Assembly: GCF_001439735.1 (NCBI RefSeq)
Contig: NZ_JYLN01000005.1
Span: 372,001-436,000, forward strand
Source: Pseudomonas paralactis
Lineage (GTDB): Bacteria > Pseudomonadota > Gammaproteobacteria > Pseudomonadales > Pseudomonadaceae
Direction: 5' to 3'
Length of the DNA: 64,000 nt
Shown: piece after piece, positions 36,054-45,681 of the stretch
How the letters are laid out: each line of letters opens with the position of its first letter
How positions within the stretch are numbered: position 1 is the stretch's first letter
Notes under the pieces: model-generated
The model's database searches: none
Seen by the model: the letters and a program-made list of their open reading frames with translations, nothing else
Told to the model about the DNA's origin: nothing
Program-made: the position numbers and the translations under genes

Positions 36054-37487
36054 ATGTCAAAAGTAAAAGACAAAGCTATTGTATCTGCCGCGCAAGCCAG
36101 CACTGCTTACTCGCAAATCGATAGCTTCAGCCATTTGTATGACCGTGGCGGTAACCTCACAGTCAATGGCAAACCGTCCTACACCGTGGACCAGGCGGCG
36201 ACCCAGCTGCTGCGGGATGGCGCCGCGTATCGGGACTTTGATGGCAACGGCAAGATCGATCTGACCTACACCTTCCTCACCTCGGCTACCCAGAGCACCA
36301 TGAACAAACATGGCATCTCAGGGTTCAGCCAATTCAACGCCCAGCAGAAAGCACAGGCCGCACTGGCCATGCAATCCTGGTCGGATGTCGCCAACGTGAC
36401 TTTTACCGAAAAGGCTTCCGGCGGTGACGGTCACATGACCTTCGGCAACTACAGCAGCGGCCAGGACGGCGCCGCGGCCTTCGCTTACCTGCCCGGCACC
36501 GGTGCGGGCTACGATGGCACATCGTGGTACCTGACCAACAACAGCTACACGCCGAACAAGACCCCGGACCTGAACAACTATGGCCGGCAGACCCTGACCC
36601 ACGAAATCGGCCACACCCTGGGCCTGGCTCACCCTGGCGACTACAACGCCGGGAACGGCAACCCGACCTATAACGACGCCACCTATGGACAGGACACGCG
36701 TGGCTATAGCCTCATGAGTTACTGGAGCGAGAGCAACACCAACCAGAACTTCAGCAAGGGCGGCGTCGAGGCTTACGCTTCCGGCCCGCTGATCGACGAC
36801 ATCGCCGCGATCCAGAAGCTCTACGGTGCCAACCTCAGCACCCGCGCCACGGACACCACCTACGGGTTCAACTCCAACACCGGGCGTGATTTCCTCAGCG
36901 CCACATCCAACGCCGACAAGCTGGTCTTCTCGGTATGGGACGGTGGCGGCAACGACACTCTGGACTTCTCCGGCTTCACTCAAAACCAGAAGATCAACCT
37001 CACTGCCACTTCGTTCTCCGATGTTGGCGGCCTGGTGGGCAACGTGTCGATCGCCAAGGGCGTAACTATTGAAAACGCTTTCGGCGGTGCGGGCAACGAC
37101 CTGATCATCGGTAACCAGGTGGCTAACACCATCAAGGGCGGGGCCGGCAGCGACCTCATCTACGGTGGCGGCGGTGCAGACCAGCTGTGGGGTGGTGCTG
37201 GCAACGATACCTTCGTGTACGGTGCCAGTTCCGACTCCAAACCAGGGGCCGCAGACAAGATCTTTGACTTCACCTCCGGTTCCGACAAGATCGACCTGTC
37301 GGGCATCACCAAGGGTGCGGGCTTGAGCTTCGTCAATGCGTTCACCGGCCATGCCGGTGATGCTGTGCTGAGCTATGCCTCGGGTACCAACCTGGGCACC
37401 TTGGCCGTGGACTTCTCCGGGCACGGCGTGGCGGATTTCCTCGTCACCACCGTTGGCCAGGCAGCCGTCAGCGACATCGTGGCCTGA
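36054..37487 (+). CDS. aprA: Extracellular alkaline metalloprotease (serralysin, M10B)
   Basis: 477 residues, secreted. The zinc site is [11 protein letters not shown] (H183, H187, H193; catalytic E184), with the Met-turn SLMSYW (M221). RTX nonapeptide repeats ([10 protein letters not shown]..., [20 protein letters not shown]) at about 344-388 bind Ca2+. The M10 C-terminal domain follows and ends SDIVA, the hydrophobic tail used as type I secretion signal. No Sec signal. It is first in a locus with its inhibitor and exporter. Known as aprX in spoilage P. fluorescens, where it is the heat-stable milk protease. Likely controlled by Gac/Rsm through the site at its ribosome binding site. Confidence 0.97.
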   Translation: MSKVKDKAIVSAAQASTAYSQIDSFSHLYDRGGNLTVNGKPSYTVDQAATQLLRDGAAYRDFDGNGKIDLTYTFLTSATQSTMNKHGISGFSQFNAQQKAQAALAMQSWSDVANVTFTEKASGGDGHMTFGNYSSGQDGAAAFAYLPGTGAGYDGTSWYLTNNSYTPNKTPDLNNYGRQTLTHEIGHTLGLAHPGDYNAGNGNPTYNDATYGQDTRGYSLMSYWSESNTNQNFSKGGVEAYASGPLIDDIAAIQKLYGANLSTRATDTTYGFNSNTGRDFLSATSNADKLVFSVWDGGGNDTLDFSGFTQNQKINLTATSFSDVGGLVGNVSIAKGVTIENAFGGAGNDLIIGNQVANTIKGGAGSDLIYGGGGADQLWGGAGNDTFVYGASSDSKPGAADKIFDFTSGSDKIDLSGITKGAGLSFVNAFTGHAGDAVLSYASGTNLGTLAVDFSGHGVADFLVTTVGQAAVSDIVA

Positions 37488-37493
37488 TGCACG

Positions 37494-37515
37494 GCGCGGC
37501 GCTTCGGCGCCGCGC
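37494..37515 (+). terminator. TTCG-loop hairpin between aprA and aprI (attenuator)
   Basis: A perfect 9-bp stem GCGCGGCGC/GCGCCGCGC closes a TTCG tetraloop, starting 6 nt after the aprA stop. There is no T tract, so it is more likely an mRNA-stabilising or processing structure that keeps aprA transcript above the downstream genes than a full terminator. Confidence 0.7.
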
Positions 37516-37533
37516 TCCAGGATGGAGTTTCAC

Positions 37534-37902
37534 ATGCCACGTTTTTCTCATTTGATCGCCTGTGCTTCGCAGGTGTTGTTCGTGTCGGCAGGAGCCCACG
37601 CCATGGCTAGCAGTCTTGTATTACCCACCCGCGCCCAGTTGGCCGGGCATTGGGAGTTGAAGCAGCAGGACCAGGTATGCGCACTGGAATTACTGGAGCA
37701 GGCCAATGCCCTGGGGGGCGATATCGCTTGTGTGGAGCAATGGTTGGGTGAAAAGCCGCAGACCTGGTCGCCCACACCGGATGGTATTTGGCTGTTTAAC
37801 GCCGAAGGCTCCGGGATCACGCATTTGAATCGCCAGCAAGAAGGCCAATATCAAGCCCGCACTAAAGCCGGGAAAGTTGTCGAGCTGAAACGAACACCTT
37901 AA
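37534..37902 (+). CDS. aprI: AprI periplasmic inhibitor of alkaline protease
   Basis: 122 residues. Signal peptide MPRFSHLIACASQVLFVSAGAHA, then a small beta-barrel domain starting SSLVLPTRAQLAGHWEL, typical of the Inh/AprI family. Two Cys (in QVCAL and DIACVEQ) can form the family's single disulfide. It blocks the protease active site with its N-terminal strand and protects the periplasm. ATG at 37534 follows GGAG at 6 nt; the frame is open to 37375, but that part overlaps the aprA end. Confidence 0.93.
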   Translation: MPRFSHLIACASQVLFVSAGAHAMASSLVLPTRAQLAGHWELKQQDQVCALELLEQANALGGDIACVEQWLGEKPQTWSPTPDGIWLFNAEGSGITHLNRQQEGQYQARTKAGKVVELKRTP

Positions 37903-38003
37903 TTAAAAGTTATAAGCATATAACTCGATTTTGTAGTTGGCCGTGCGCTTCATCGGCAGGGGTGACTATGACGTGCAGTGCGCTCCCAGGAAGATAAAAC
38001 AAT

Positions 38004-39755
38004 ATGGCGAAGTCCCACGGGGTTGCGCCCTTATTCAGGGCGCTGGGTGAATACAAAAGTATTTTGATCAGCGTTGGCTGTTTCACGGCATTGATTAACC
38101 TGCTGATGCTGGTGCCGTCTATTTACATGCTGCAAGTGTATGACCGTGTGTTGTCCTCCCAGAATGAAACCACCCTGGTGATGTTGACGCTGATGGTCGT
38201 GGGCTTCTTTGCCTTTATTGGCCTGCTTGAAGTTATCCGCAGCTTTATCGTGATTCGTATCGGCAGCCAGCTGGAACGGCGTTTCAATCTGCGCGTGTAC
38301 AAGGCCGCGTTCGAACGCAACCTGCAACGCGGCCAGGGTCACGCCGGGCAATCTCTGGGCGACCTGACTGCACTGCGTCAATTCATCACCGGGCCGGCGT
38401 TGTTCGCGTTCTTTGATGCGCCATGGTTCCCGATCTACCTGTTCGTGATTTTCCTCTTCAACGTGTGGCTCGGCGTGCTGGCCACAGCGGGCGCGGTGCT
38501 GTTGATTGCGCTGGCCTGCCTGAATGAATACCTGACCAAAAAACCATTGGGCGAGGCGGGGGTGTTTTCCCAGCAGTCGACCCAGTTGGCCACCAGCCAC
38601 CTGCACAACGCCGAGACGATCCAGGCCATGGGTATGCTCGGCGCCTTGCGCAAACGCTGGTTCGGGGTGCATTCGCAGTTTTTGGGCTTTCAGAACACCG
38701 CCAGCGACACCGGGTCGGTCATTACTTCTTTGAGCAAGTCCTTGCGCCTGTGCCTGCAATCTTTGGTATTGGGGCTGGGCGCCTACCTGGTGATCAAGGG
38801 GCAGATGACTGCCGGGATGATGATCGCAGGCTCCATCCTGATGGGCCGCGTACTGAGCCCCATCGACCAGTTGATCGCGGTGTGGAAGCAGTGGAGTTCA
38901 GCCAAGCTGGCCTACCAGCGTCTCGATGGGCTGCTGCGTGAATTCCCGCCGGAGGGCGAGCAAATGGCTCTGCCCGCGCCCAAGGGCCACGTCAGTTTCG
39001 AGCAGGTCAGTGCAGGCCCACCGGGGCGGCGTATGGCGACCTTGCATCAAGTCAGCTTCAACCTGGCGGCCGGTGAAGTGCTGGGTGTGCTGGGCGCGTC
39101 GGGCTCCGGCAAGTCCACCCTGGCCCGCGTGCTGGTGGGCGTGTGGCCGACCCTGGCCGGCACCGTGCGGCTGGACGGTGCGGATATTCACCGTTGGGAC
39201 CGCGACGACCTTGGCCCGCACATCGGCTATTTGCCCCAGGACATCGAGCTGTTCAGCGGCAGCATCGCCGACAACATCGCACGCTTTCGCGAGGCCGACC
39301 CGGAGCAGGTGGTCAAGGCCGCGCAACAGGCCGGTGTGCATGAACTGATCCTGCGCCTGCCCCAAGGCTACGACACGGTGCTGGGCGACAACGGCGGCGG
39401 CCTGTCCGGCGGCCAGAAACAACGCGTGGCCCTGGCCCGCGCCCTGTACGGCGGGCCGCGCCTGATCGTGCTGGATGAGCCCAACTCCAACCTCGACACG
39501 GTCGGCGAAGCGGCGTTGGCCAGCGCCATCGTACAAATGAAAGCTCAGGGCAGCAGCGTCGTACTGGTCACTCATCGCTCCTCGGCGCTGGCTCAAGCCG
39601 ACAAGCTGCTGGTCCTCAACGAAGGCCACCTGCAAGCGTTCGGGCCCAGCCAGGAAGTGCTGCGGGCATTGTCCGGGCAGCAGGAAGCGCCGAAAGAAAA
39701 AACCGGTGTCAGTTTCAGTCGTCAGTACCCGGCCGCAAGGAATCCAGGCGCATGA
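38004..39755 (+). CDS. aprD: AprD, type I secretion ABC transporter
   Basis: 583 residues. N-terminal ABC-transporter type 1 membrane domain with about six helices (up to ~300), then an ATPase domain: Walker [10 protein letters not shown] (K370), signature LSGGQKQR (about 466) and Walker B LIVLDEP (about 490). No C39 peptidase domain, as expected for exporters of RTX proteins without double-Gly leaders. It energises secretion of AprA and, by family precedent, of the lipase downstream. It starts 101 nt after aprI; AprE overlaps its 3' end by 4 nt. An AT-rich palindrome (AGTTATA/TATAACT, 37908-37925) lies in the gap before it. Confidence 0.95.
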   Translation: MAKSHGVAPLFRALGEYKSILISVGCFTALINLLMLVPSIYMLQVYDRVLSSQNETTLVMLTLMVVGFFAFIGLLEVIRSFIVIRIGSQLERRFNLRVYKAAFERNLQRGQGHAGQSLGDLTALRQFITGPALFAFFDAPWFPIYLFVIFLFNVWLGVLATAGAVLLIALACLNEYLTKKPLGEAGVFSQQSTQLATSHLHNAETIQAMGMLGALRKRWFGVHSQFLGFQNTASDTGSVITSLSKSLRLCLQSLVLGLGAYLVIKGQMTAGMMIAGSILMGRVLSPIDQLIAVWKQWSSAKLAYQRLDGLLREFPPEGEQMALPAPKGHVSFEQVSAGPPGRRMATLHQVSFNLAAGEVLGVLGASGSGKSTLARVLVGVWPTLAGTVRLDGADIHRWDRDDLGPHIGYLPQDIELFSGSIADNIARFREADPEQVVKAAQQAGVHELILRLPQGYDTVLGDNGGGLSGGQKQRVALARALYGGPRLIVLDEPNSNLDTVGEAALASAIVQMKAQGSSVVLVTHRSSALAQADKLLVLNEGHLQAFGPSQEVLRALSGQQEAPKEKTGVSFSRQYPAARNPGA

Positions 39756-41065
39756 GCAGCACTACTGTAGAACCTCGTTTCAAAGAGCGCGACGCCCGTT
39801 TCTTCGTGCGCATGGGCTGGCTGATGACGGTCGTCGGTGCCGGTGGTTTTTTCCTCTGGGCCAGCCTGGCGCCGCTGGACCAGGGCATTCCGGTGCAAGG
39901 CACCGTGGTGGTATCGGGCAAGCGCAAGGCCGTGCAAACCTTCAGCCCTGGGGTAGTCAGCCGCATCCTGGTCAAGGAGGGCGAACTGGTCAAACAAGGC
40001 CAGCCGCTGTTTCGCCTCGACCAGACCCAGAACCAGGCCGACGTGCAATCCCTGCAAGCCCAGTACCGCATGGCCTGGGCCAGCGTGGCACGCTGGCAGA
40101 GCGAGCGCGACAATCTGCCGAGCGTCACCTTTCCTACCGAGCTGAGTGCCAATCCCGATCCCGCCCTGGCGTTGGTGCTGGAAGGTCAGCGTCAGCTGTT
40201 CAGCAGCCGCCGCGACGCATTTGCCCGTGAACAAGCCGGGATTCGCGCCAGCATCGAGGGCGCTACCTCGCAGTTAAGCGGTATGCGCCTTGCCCGCAGT
40301 GACTTGACCGCCCAGGCTCAATCCCTGCGCGAGCAATTGAGCAACCTGCAACCATTGGCTGACAACGGCTACATCCCGCGCAACCGGCTGATGGACTACC
40401 AGCGCCAGTTGTCCCAGGTGCAGCAGGACCTGGCGCAAAACGCCGGTGAAAGTGGCCGGATAGAGCAGGGTATTGTCGAATCGCGGCTCAAATTGCAGCA
40501 ACACAGCGAGGAATATCAAAAGGAGGTGCGCAGCCAATTGGCCGACGCGCAACTGCGCAGCCTGACCCTGGAACAACAACTCACCTCCGCGGGCTTCAAC
40601 CTGCAACACAGCGAAATCAACGCGCCGGCCGATGGCATCGCCGTCAACCTCAGCGTGCACACCGAAGGCGCCGTGGTGCGCGCCGGGGAAACCCTGCTGG
40701 AGATCGTGCCCCAGGGCACGCGTTTGGAAGTGGAAGGGCACCTGCCGGTGCATCTGGTGGACAAGGTCGGTACGCACTTGCCGGTCGATATCCTGTTCAC
40801 CGCCTTCAACCAAAGCCGCACGCCACGGGTGCCCGGCGAAGTCAGCCTGATTTCCGCCGACCAGATGCTCGATGAAAAAACCGGCGCGCCGTATTACGTG
40901 CTGCGTACCAGTGTCAGCGAAGAGGCGATGGAAAAACTCCACGGTTTGGTGATCAAGCCCGGTATGCCTGCCGAAATGTTCGTGCGCACCGGCGAGCGCT
41001 CCTTGCTCAACTACCTGTTCAAGCCGCTGCTGGATCGCGCCGGCTCCGCGTTGACCGAGGAATGA
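39752..41065 (+). CDS. aprE: AprE, type I secretion membrane-fusion protein (HlyD family)
   Basis: 437 residues. One N-terminal transmembrane helix (GWLMTVVGAGGFFLWASL, about 27-44), lipoyl/barrel-sandwich halves (VQTFSPGVVSRILVKEGELV and SEINAPADGIAVNLSVHT) on either side of a long coiled-coil hairpin, and a C-terminal HlyD signature near GMPAEMFVRTGERS. It bridges AprD and AprF. The start ATGA overlaps the aprD stop and its own stop overlaps the next start, so the three genes are translationally coupled. Confidence 0.95.
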   Translation: MSSTTVEPRFKERDARFFVRMGWLMTVVGAGGFFLWASLAPLDQGIPVQGTVVVSGKRKAVQTFSPGVVSRILVKEGELVKQGQPLFRLDQTQNQADVQSLQAQYRMAWASVARWQSERDNLPSVTFPTELSANPDPALALVLEGQRQLFSSRRDAFAREQAGIRASIEGATSQLSGMRLARSDLTAQAQSLREQLSNLQPLADNGYIPRNRLMDYQRQLSQVQQDLAQNAGESGRIEQGIVESRLKLQQHSEEYQKEVRSQLADAQLRSLTLEQQLTSAGFNLQHSEINAPADGIAVNLSVHTEGAVVRAGETLLEIVPQGTRLEVEGHLPVHLVDKVGTHLPVDILFTAFNQSRTPRVPGEVSLISADQMLDEKTGAPYYVLRTSVSEEAMEKLHGLVIKPGMPAEMFVRTGERSLLNYLFKPLLDRAGSALTEE

Positions 41066-42408
41066 GCATGAAGCCAGTGTTCATTTCGCTGTTACTGATG
41101 TGTGGCAGTGCCCAGGCCGCGATGGGCCCGTTCGATGTGTACGAGCAGGCCCTGCGCAACGATCCGGTGTTCCTCGGCGCCATCAAGGAGCGCGACGCCG
41201 GCCTGGAAAACCGCACCATCGGCCGCGCCGGGCTGCTGCCGAGGCTGTCTTACAACTACAACAAGGGCCGCAACAACTCCGAGGCGCACCTGCCCGACGG
41301 GCGCGGTGGCAGCTATCGCGACGACCGCAACTACAACAGCTACGGCTCCACCTTCAGCCTGCAACAACCGCTGTTCGATTACGAAGCCTATGCCAACTAC
41401 CGCAAGGGCGTGGCCCAGGCGCTGTTCGCCGACGAAAGCTTTCGCGACAAGAGCCAGGCGTTGCTGGTGCGGGTGTTGAGCTATTACACCCAGGCGCTGT
41501 TTGCCCAGGACCAGATCGACATCGCCCGGGCGAAGAAAAAAGCCTTCGAGCAGCAGTTCCAGCAGAACCAGCACTTGTTCAAGGCCGGTGAGGGCACGCG
41601 CACTGACATCCTTGAAGCCGAGTCCCGCTACGAGCTGGCCACCGCCGAAGAGATTCAGGCCCTGGATGAGCAGGATGCGTCACTTCGGGAGCTGGGTGCG
41701 TTGATCGGCGTGCAAAGCGTCAACATCAACGACCTGGCGCCGCTGAACCAGAGCTTTGCCGCGTTCACCCTGACCCCGGCCAACTACGATACCTGGCATG
41801 AACTGGCGCTCACCAACAACCCGGTGCTGGCTTCGCAGCGCCAGTCGCTGGAAGTGGCGCGCTATGAAGTGGAACGCAACCGTGCCGGGCATTTGCCGCG
41901 AATTACCGCGTATGCCACCTCGCGCAAGCAGGAATCCGACAGCGGCAACACCTACAACCAGCGCTACGACACCAACACCATTGGTGTCGAAGTCAGTATG
42001 CCGCTGTACGCCGGTGGTGGTATCTCCGCCTCCACCCGCCAGGCCAGCCGCGCGATGGAGCAGGCCGAGTACGAGCTGGAAGGCAAGACCCGCGAAACCC
42101 TGATCGAGCTGCGCCGCCAGTTCAGTGCGTGCCTGTCGGGGGTGAGCAAGCTGCGTGCCTACCAGAAAGCCCTGGTGTCTGCCGAGGCACTGGTGGTGTC
42201 GACCAAGCAGAGCATTCTGGGCGGCGAGCGCGTCAACCTCGACGCGCTGAACGCCGAACAGCAGTTGTACAGCACCCGCCGCGACCTGGCCCAGGCGCGG
42301 TACGACTACCTGATGGCCTGGACCAAATTGCACTACTACGCGGGCAACTTGCGTGACACCGACTTGGCCAAAGTGGACGAAGCCTTCGGCCCGGATGGAA
42401 AACTGTAG
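41062..42408 (+). CDS. aprF: AprF, TolC-family outer-membrane channel
   Basis: 448 residues. Signal peptide cleaved after GSAQA; TolC-type repeats follow (FDVYEQALRNDPVFLGAIKE and WHELALTNNPVLASQRQSL). Third component of the AprDEF exporter. The ATG at 41062 is in an ATGA overlap with aprE; a second ATG at 41068 is also usable. The stop codon TAG (42406-42408) lies within the left end of a REPIN, so the last codon and stop are set by the repeat junction. Confidence 0.95.
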   Translation: MSMKPVFISLLLMCGSAQAAMGPFDVYEQALRNDPVFLGAIKERDAGLENRTIGRAGLLPRLSYNYNKGRNNSEAHLPDGRGGSYRDDRNYNSYGSTFSLQQPLFDYEAYANYRKGVAQALFADESFRDKSQALLVRVLSYYTQALFAQDQIDIARAKKKAFEQQFQQNQHLFKAGEGTRTDILEAESRYELATAEEIQALDEQDASLRELGALIGVQSVNINDLAPLNQSFAAFTLTPANYDTWHELALTNNPVLASQRQSLEVARYEVERNRAGHLPRITAYATSRKQESDSGNTYNQRYDTNTIGVEVSMPLYAGGGISASTRQASRAMEQAEYELEGKTRETLIELRRQFSACLSGVSKLRAYQKALVSAEALVVSTKQSILGGERVNLDALNAEQQLYSTRRDLAQARYDYLMAWTKLHYYAGNLRDTDLAKVDEAFGPDGKL

Positions 42409-42504
42409 GAGCGAGCTTGCTCGCGAAAAACGTCAACGATGACGTGGACATCCTGGCTATACGCGGTGCCAGTGAGTTCTTCGCGAGCAAGCTCGCTCCT
42501 ACAG
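42403..42504. repeat. REPIN overlapping the aprF stop codon
   Basis: CTGTAGGAGCGAGC... and its inverted copy, with the same spacer type as the others. The TAG of CTGTAGG is the aprF stop. Confidence 0.92.
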
Positions 42505-42533
42505 GGGGAATAACAATAAACAGGAGTGTGTAG

Positions 42534-45491
42534 ATGATCACCGATTCAACACGTTTCAAACCCTTCACCGCAGGTTCCTTGCTCTTGCTGTCCGTTGCGG
42601 CACAGGCGCAATACGCCGAGACCGGCCAACCGGGTAACCCCGCCAGTTGGCGCTCCGCCGAGTACCAGAGCGACTGGGGCCTGGGCCGCATGAAGGCCGA
42701 TGAAGCCTACGCCGCCGGGATCAGCGGCCAAGGCGTGAAAATCGGTGCGCTGGACTCGGGGTTCGACCCCAATCACCCGGAAGCTTCCAAAGACCGTTTC
42801 CACCCGGTCACCGCCACTGGCACCTATGTCGATGGCAGCGCCTTCAGCACCACCGGCGCGCTCAACCCCAACAACGACTCCCACGGCACCCACGTCACCG
42901 GCACCATGGGCGCCGCCCGCGACGGCGTGGGTATGCACGGCGTGGCGTACAACGCGCAAGTCTATGTGGGCAACACCAACGCCAACGACAGCTTCCTGTT
43001 CGGCCCTACGCCAGACCCCAAGTACTTCAAGGCGGTGTACACCGCGATGGTGGATTCCGGTGTGCGCGCCATCAACAATAGCTGGGGCAGCCAGCCCAAG
43101 GACGTCAGCTACCAGACCCTGGACAACATGCACGCGGCGTACGCCCAGCATTACAACCGGGGCACCTGGCTGGACGCTGCGGCGGATGTGGCCAAGGCCG
43201 GCGTGATCAATGTGTTCAGCGCCGGCAACAGCGGCTATGCCAATGCCAGCGTGCGTTCGGCCTTGCCGTATTTCCAGCCGGAACTGGAAGGCCACTGGCT
43301 CGCCGTGTCCGGGCTGGATAAAGCCAATAACCAGAAATACAACAAATGCGGCATCGCCAAGTACTGGTGTATTTCTACCCCGGGCGCGCTGATCAACAGC
43401 ACCATTCCCGACGGCGGCTATGGCGTCAAATCCGGCACCTCGATGTCGGCGCCCCATGCGACCGGCGCGTTGGCGTTGGTGATGGAACGCTATCCCTACA
43501 TGACCAACGAGCAAGCGTTGCAGGTGCTGTTGACCACCGCCACGCAACTCGACGGCTCAATCACCCAGGCGCCCAACGCGATCGTCGGCTGGGGTGTGCC
43601 GGACCTGGGCCGGGCGATGCACGGGCCGGGGCAATTGCTCGGGGCCATGGATGTGAACCTGGCAGCCGGGCAGGGCGATGTGTGGAGCAACGGCATCTCC
43701 GACCAGGCGTTGCTTGCACGCCAGGCCGAAGACCGTGCCGAACACAGCGCCTGGCAACAAACCCTGATCGACAAAGGCTGGCAAAACGGCGTTGGCGCCA
43801 ATGCCAGCCAGCAGGACCAGACCGATTACGCCATCGGCAGCGCCCGCGACCAGGCCGCCGCCAACCGTGTGTACGAAGGCAGCCTGATCAAGTCGGGCGC
43901 CGGCAGCCTGGTACTCAGCGGTGACAGCACCTATCGGGGCGCCACCCTCGTCAATGGCGGCCTGTTGGCAGTGAACGGCTCGCTGACCTCGGCGGTGACG
44001 GTGAATGACAGCGGCACCCTTGGCGGTTCAGGGCGTATCGCCGCGTTGTCGGTCAACAACGGCGGTCGCGTGGCGCCAGGCAATTCCGTGGGCACCTTGC
44101 AGGTAGCGGGAGATGTGAACCTCGGCGCCGGTTCGACCTATGCCGTGGAGCTGACGCCCACCAGCAGCGACCGCATTGTCGCGGGCGGCAAGGCCGTGTT
44201 GGGCGGCGGCACCGTCACCCTGGCGCTGGAAAACAGCCCAACCTTACTCAGTCAAAGCCAGGTGCAAAGCCTGATCGGTCGCCAATACTCGATTCTCGAG
44301 GCATCGGGCGGTATCCAGGGCCAGTTCGGGCAAGTGCTGCCCAACTACCTGTTCCTCGGCGGCACCCTCGACTACGCCGCCAACGCTGTGCAACTGAACG
44401 TGGGACGCAACGATGCGAGCTTCGCCAGCGTCGCCGCCACCCGCAACCAGCGCAACGTAGCGGCCGCTGCCGAGCAATTGGGCGCCGGCAACCCGGTGTA
44501 CGAAAGCCTGTTGCAGTCGCAGTCGGTCGCCACGGCTCAGCAGGGTTTGCAGCAACTGTCCGGTGAAATTTACCCCGCCGTCGGCGCGATGCTGATCAAC
44601 GACACCTTGCAACTGCGCAACGCCGTGGGCGAGCGCCTGCGCCACGTACCGGTGAGCGGCGAAAGCAACCTGTGGTTCAAGGCACTCGGCGCCTGGGGCA
44701 AGAGCGACAGCCGCAGCGAAACGGCCGGTTCTACCACCTCCATCGGCGGCCTGCTGGCGGGTGTCGATGGCGCGCTGGATGAGCAGACCCGTGTGGGTGT
44801 GGTCGCCGGTTACAGCGACAGCTCTGTGAATATGGGCAGCGGGACGCACTCATCGGCGTCCATCGACAGCTACCACTTCGGCGCGTATGCCGGGCGTGAG
44901 CTGGGCGACTGGCGCTTGAGTGTCGGCGGGGCCTACAGCTGGCATCGCGGCGATGTGAAGCGTGACCTGCAACTGGGTGACGTTGGCGCCAAGCAAAAAA
45001 CCAAGCTGGATGCGACGACCGCGCAGCTGTTCACCGAAGCCGCGTACCGCATTCACCTGCAACCTCTGGCACTGGAGCCGTTCGCCAACCTCGCCTACGT
45101 GCACCTGGACAGTGAGTCATTCCACGAAAAAGGCGACGCCGCCGCCCTGGAGCGCGGCAGCGACCGGCGCGATGCGGTGCTCAGTACCCTGGGCGTACGA
45201 GGGATGAAAACCCTGGCCCTCAATGATCACCAGCAGTTGGAGTTGTCCGGTTCGTTGGGCTGGCAACACAGCCTCACCGCCGTGGAGTCCGAAGAACACT
45301 TGGCGTTTGTCGCAGGCGGGCCTTCATTTGCCGTGCGCAGTGCGCCGTTGCTGCGTGACGCCGCTTTGGTGGGGCTGCAAGCCAGCCTGGCGCTGAATGC
45401 CTCGACGCGGGTCAACCTGGATTACAACGGCCAGCTGGGTGGCCGCGCAAAAACCCAGGGTGTGGGTTTGAGCTTGAACTGGCAGTTCTGA
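42534..45491 (+). CDS. S8 serine protease autotransporter (first of two)
   Basis: 985 residues. N-terminal signal sequence ending near AAQAQ. Subtilisin-like passenger with triad D74 (GALDSGFD), H117 (SHGTHVTG) and S303 (GTSMSAPHATG). A PATR repeat near residue 456 (GAGSLVLSGDSTYRGATL), a beta-helix linker, and the C-terminal autotransporter barrel ending LNWQF with terminal Phe. It therefore exports itself by type V secretion. Known as prtA/pspA-like in the P. fluorescens apr-lip locus. Its barrel shares long stretches with the next gene, indicating duplication. REPINs lie on both sides. Confidence 0.94.
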   Translation: MITDSTRFKPFTAGSLLLLSVAAQAQYAETGQPGNPASWRSAEYQSDWGLGRMKADEAYAAGISGQGVKIGALDSGFDPNHPEASKDRFHPVTATGTYVDGSAFSTTGALNPNNDSHGTHVTGTMGAARDGVGMHGVAYNAQVYVGNTNANDSFLFGPTPDPKYFKAVYTAMVDSGVRAINNSWGSQPKDVSYQTLDNMHAAYAQHYNRGTWLDAAADVAKAGVINVFSAGNSGYANASVRSALPYFQPELEGHWLAVSGLDKANNQKYNKCGIAKYWCISTPGALINSTIPDGGYGVKSGTSMSAPHATGALALVMERYPYMTNEQALQVLLTTATQLDGSITQAPNAIVGWGVPDLGRAMHGPGQLLGAMDVNLAAGQGDVWSNGISDQALLARQAEDRAEHSAWQQTLIDKGWQNGVGANASQQDQTDYAIGSARDQAAANRVYEGSLIKSGAGSLVLSGDSTYRGATLVNGGLLAVNGSLTSAVTVNDSGTLGGSGRIAALSVNNGGRVAPGNSVGTLQVAGDVNLGAGSTYAVELTPTSSDRIVAGGKAVLGGGTVTLALENSPTLLSQSQVQSLIGRQYSILEASGGIQGQFGQVLPNYLFLGGTLDYAANAVQLNVGRNDASFASVAATRNQRNVAAAAEQLGAGNPVYESLLQSQSVATAQQGLQQLSGEIYPAVGAMLINDTLQLRNAVGERLRHVPVSGESNLWFKALGAWGKSDSRSETAGSTTSIGGLLAGVDGALDEQTRVGVVAGYSDSSVNMGSGTHSSASIDSYHFGAYAGRELGDWRLSVGGAYSWHRGDVKRDLQLGDVGAKQKTKLDATTAQLFTEAAYRIHLQPLALEPFANLAYVHLDSESFHEKGDAAALERGSDRRDAVLSTLGVRGMKTLALNDHQQLELSGSLGWQHSLTAVESEEHLAFVAGGPSFAVRSAPLLRDAALVGLQASLALNASTRVNLDYNGQLGGRAKTQGVGLSLNWQF

Positions 45492-45521
45492 ACAAAAATG
45501 TGGGAGAGGCAAGTCCTAAGC

Positions 45522-45623
45522 CTGTAGGAGCGAGCTTGCTCGCGAAAAACGTCAACGATTACGCGTGTTTCCTGAATAAACGCGTCGCCTATGGGTTTTT
45601 CGCGAGCAAGCTCGCTCCTACAG
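45522..45623. repeat. REPIN between the two S8 autotransporter genes
   Basis: Same REP doublet. A lone TGTGGGAGAGGCAAG half-element precedes it at about 45500. Confidence 0.92.
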
Positions 45624-45681
45624 TCATCCCACAGGGAAAGCGATTCACCTACCAGCAATAAGAAAACTAAGGAAGGTCACC

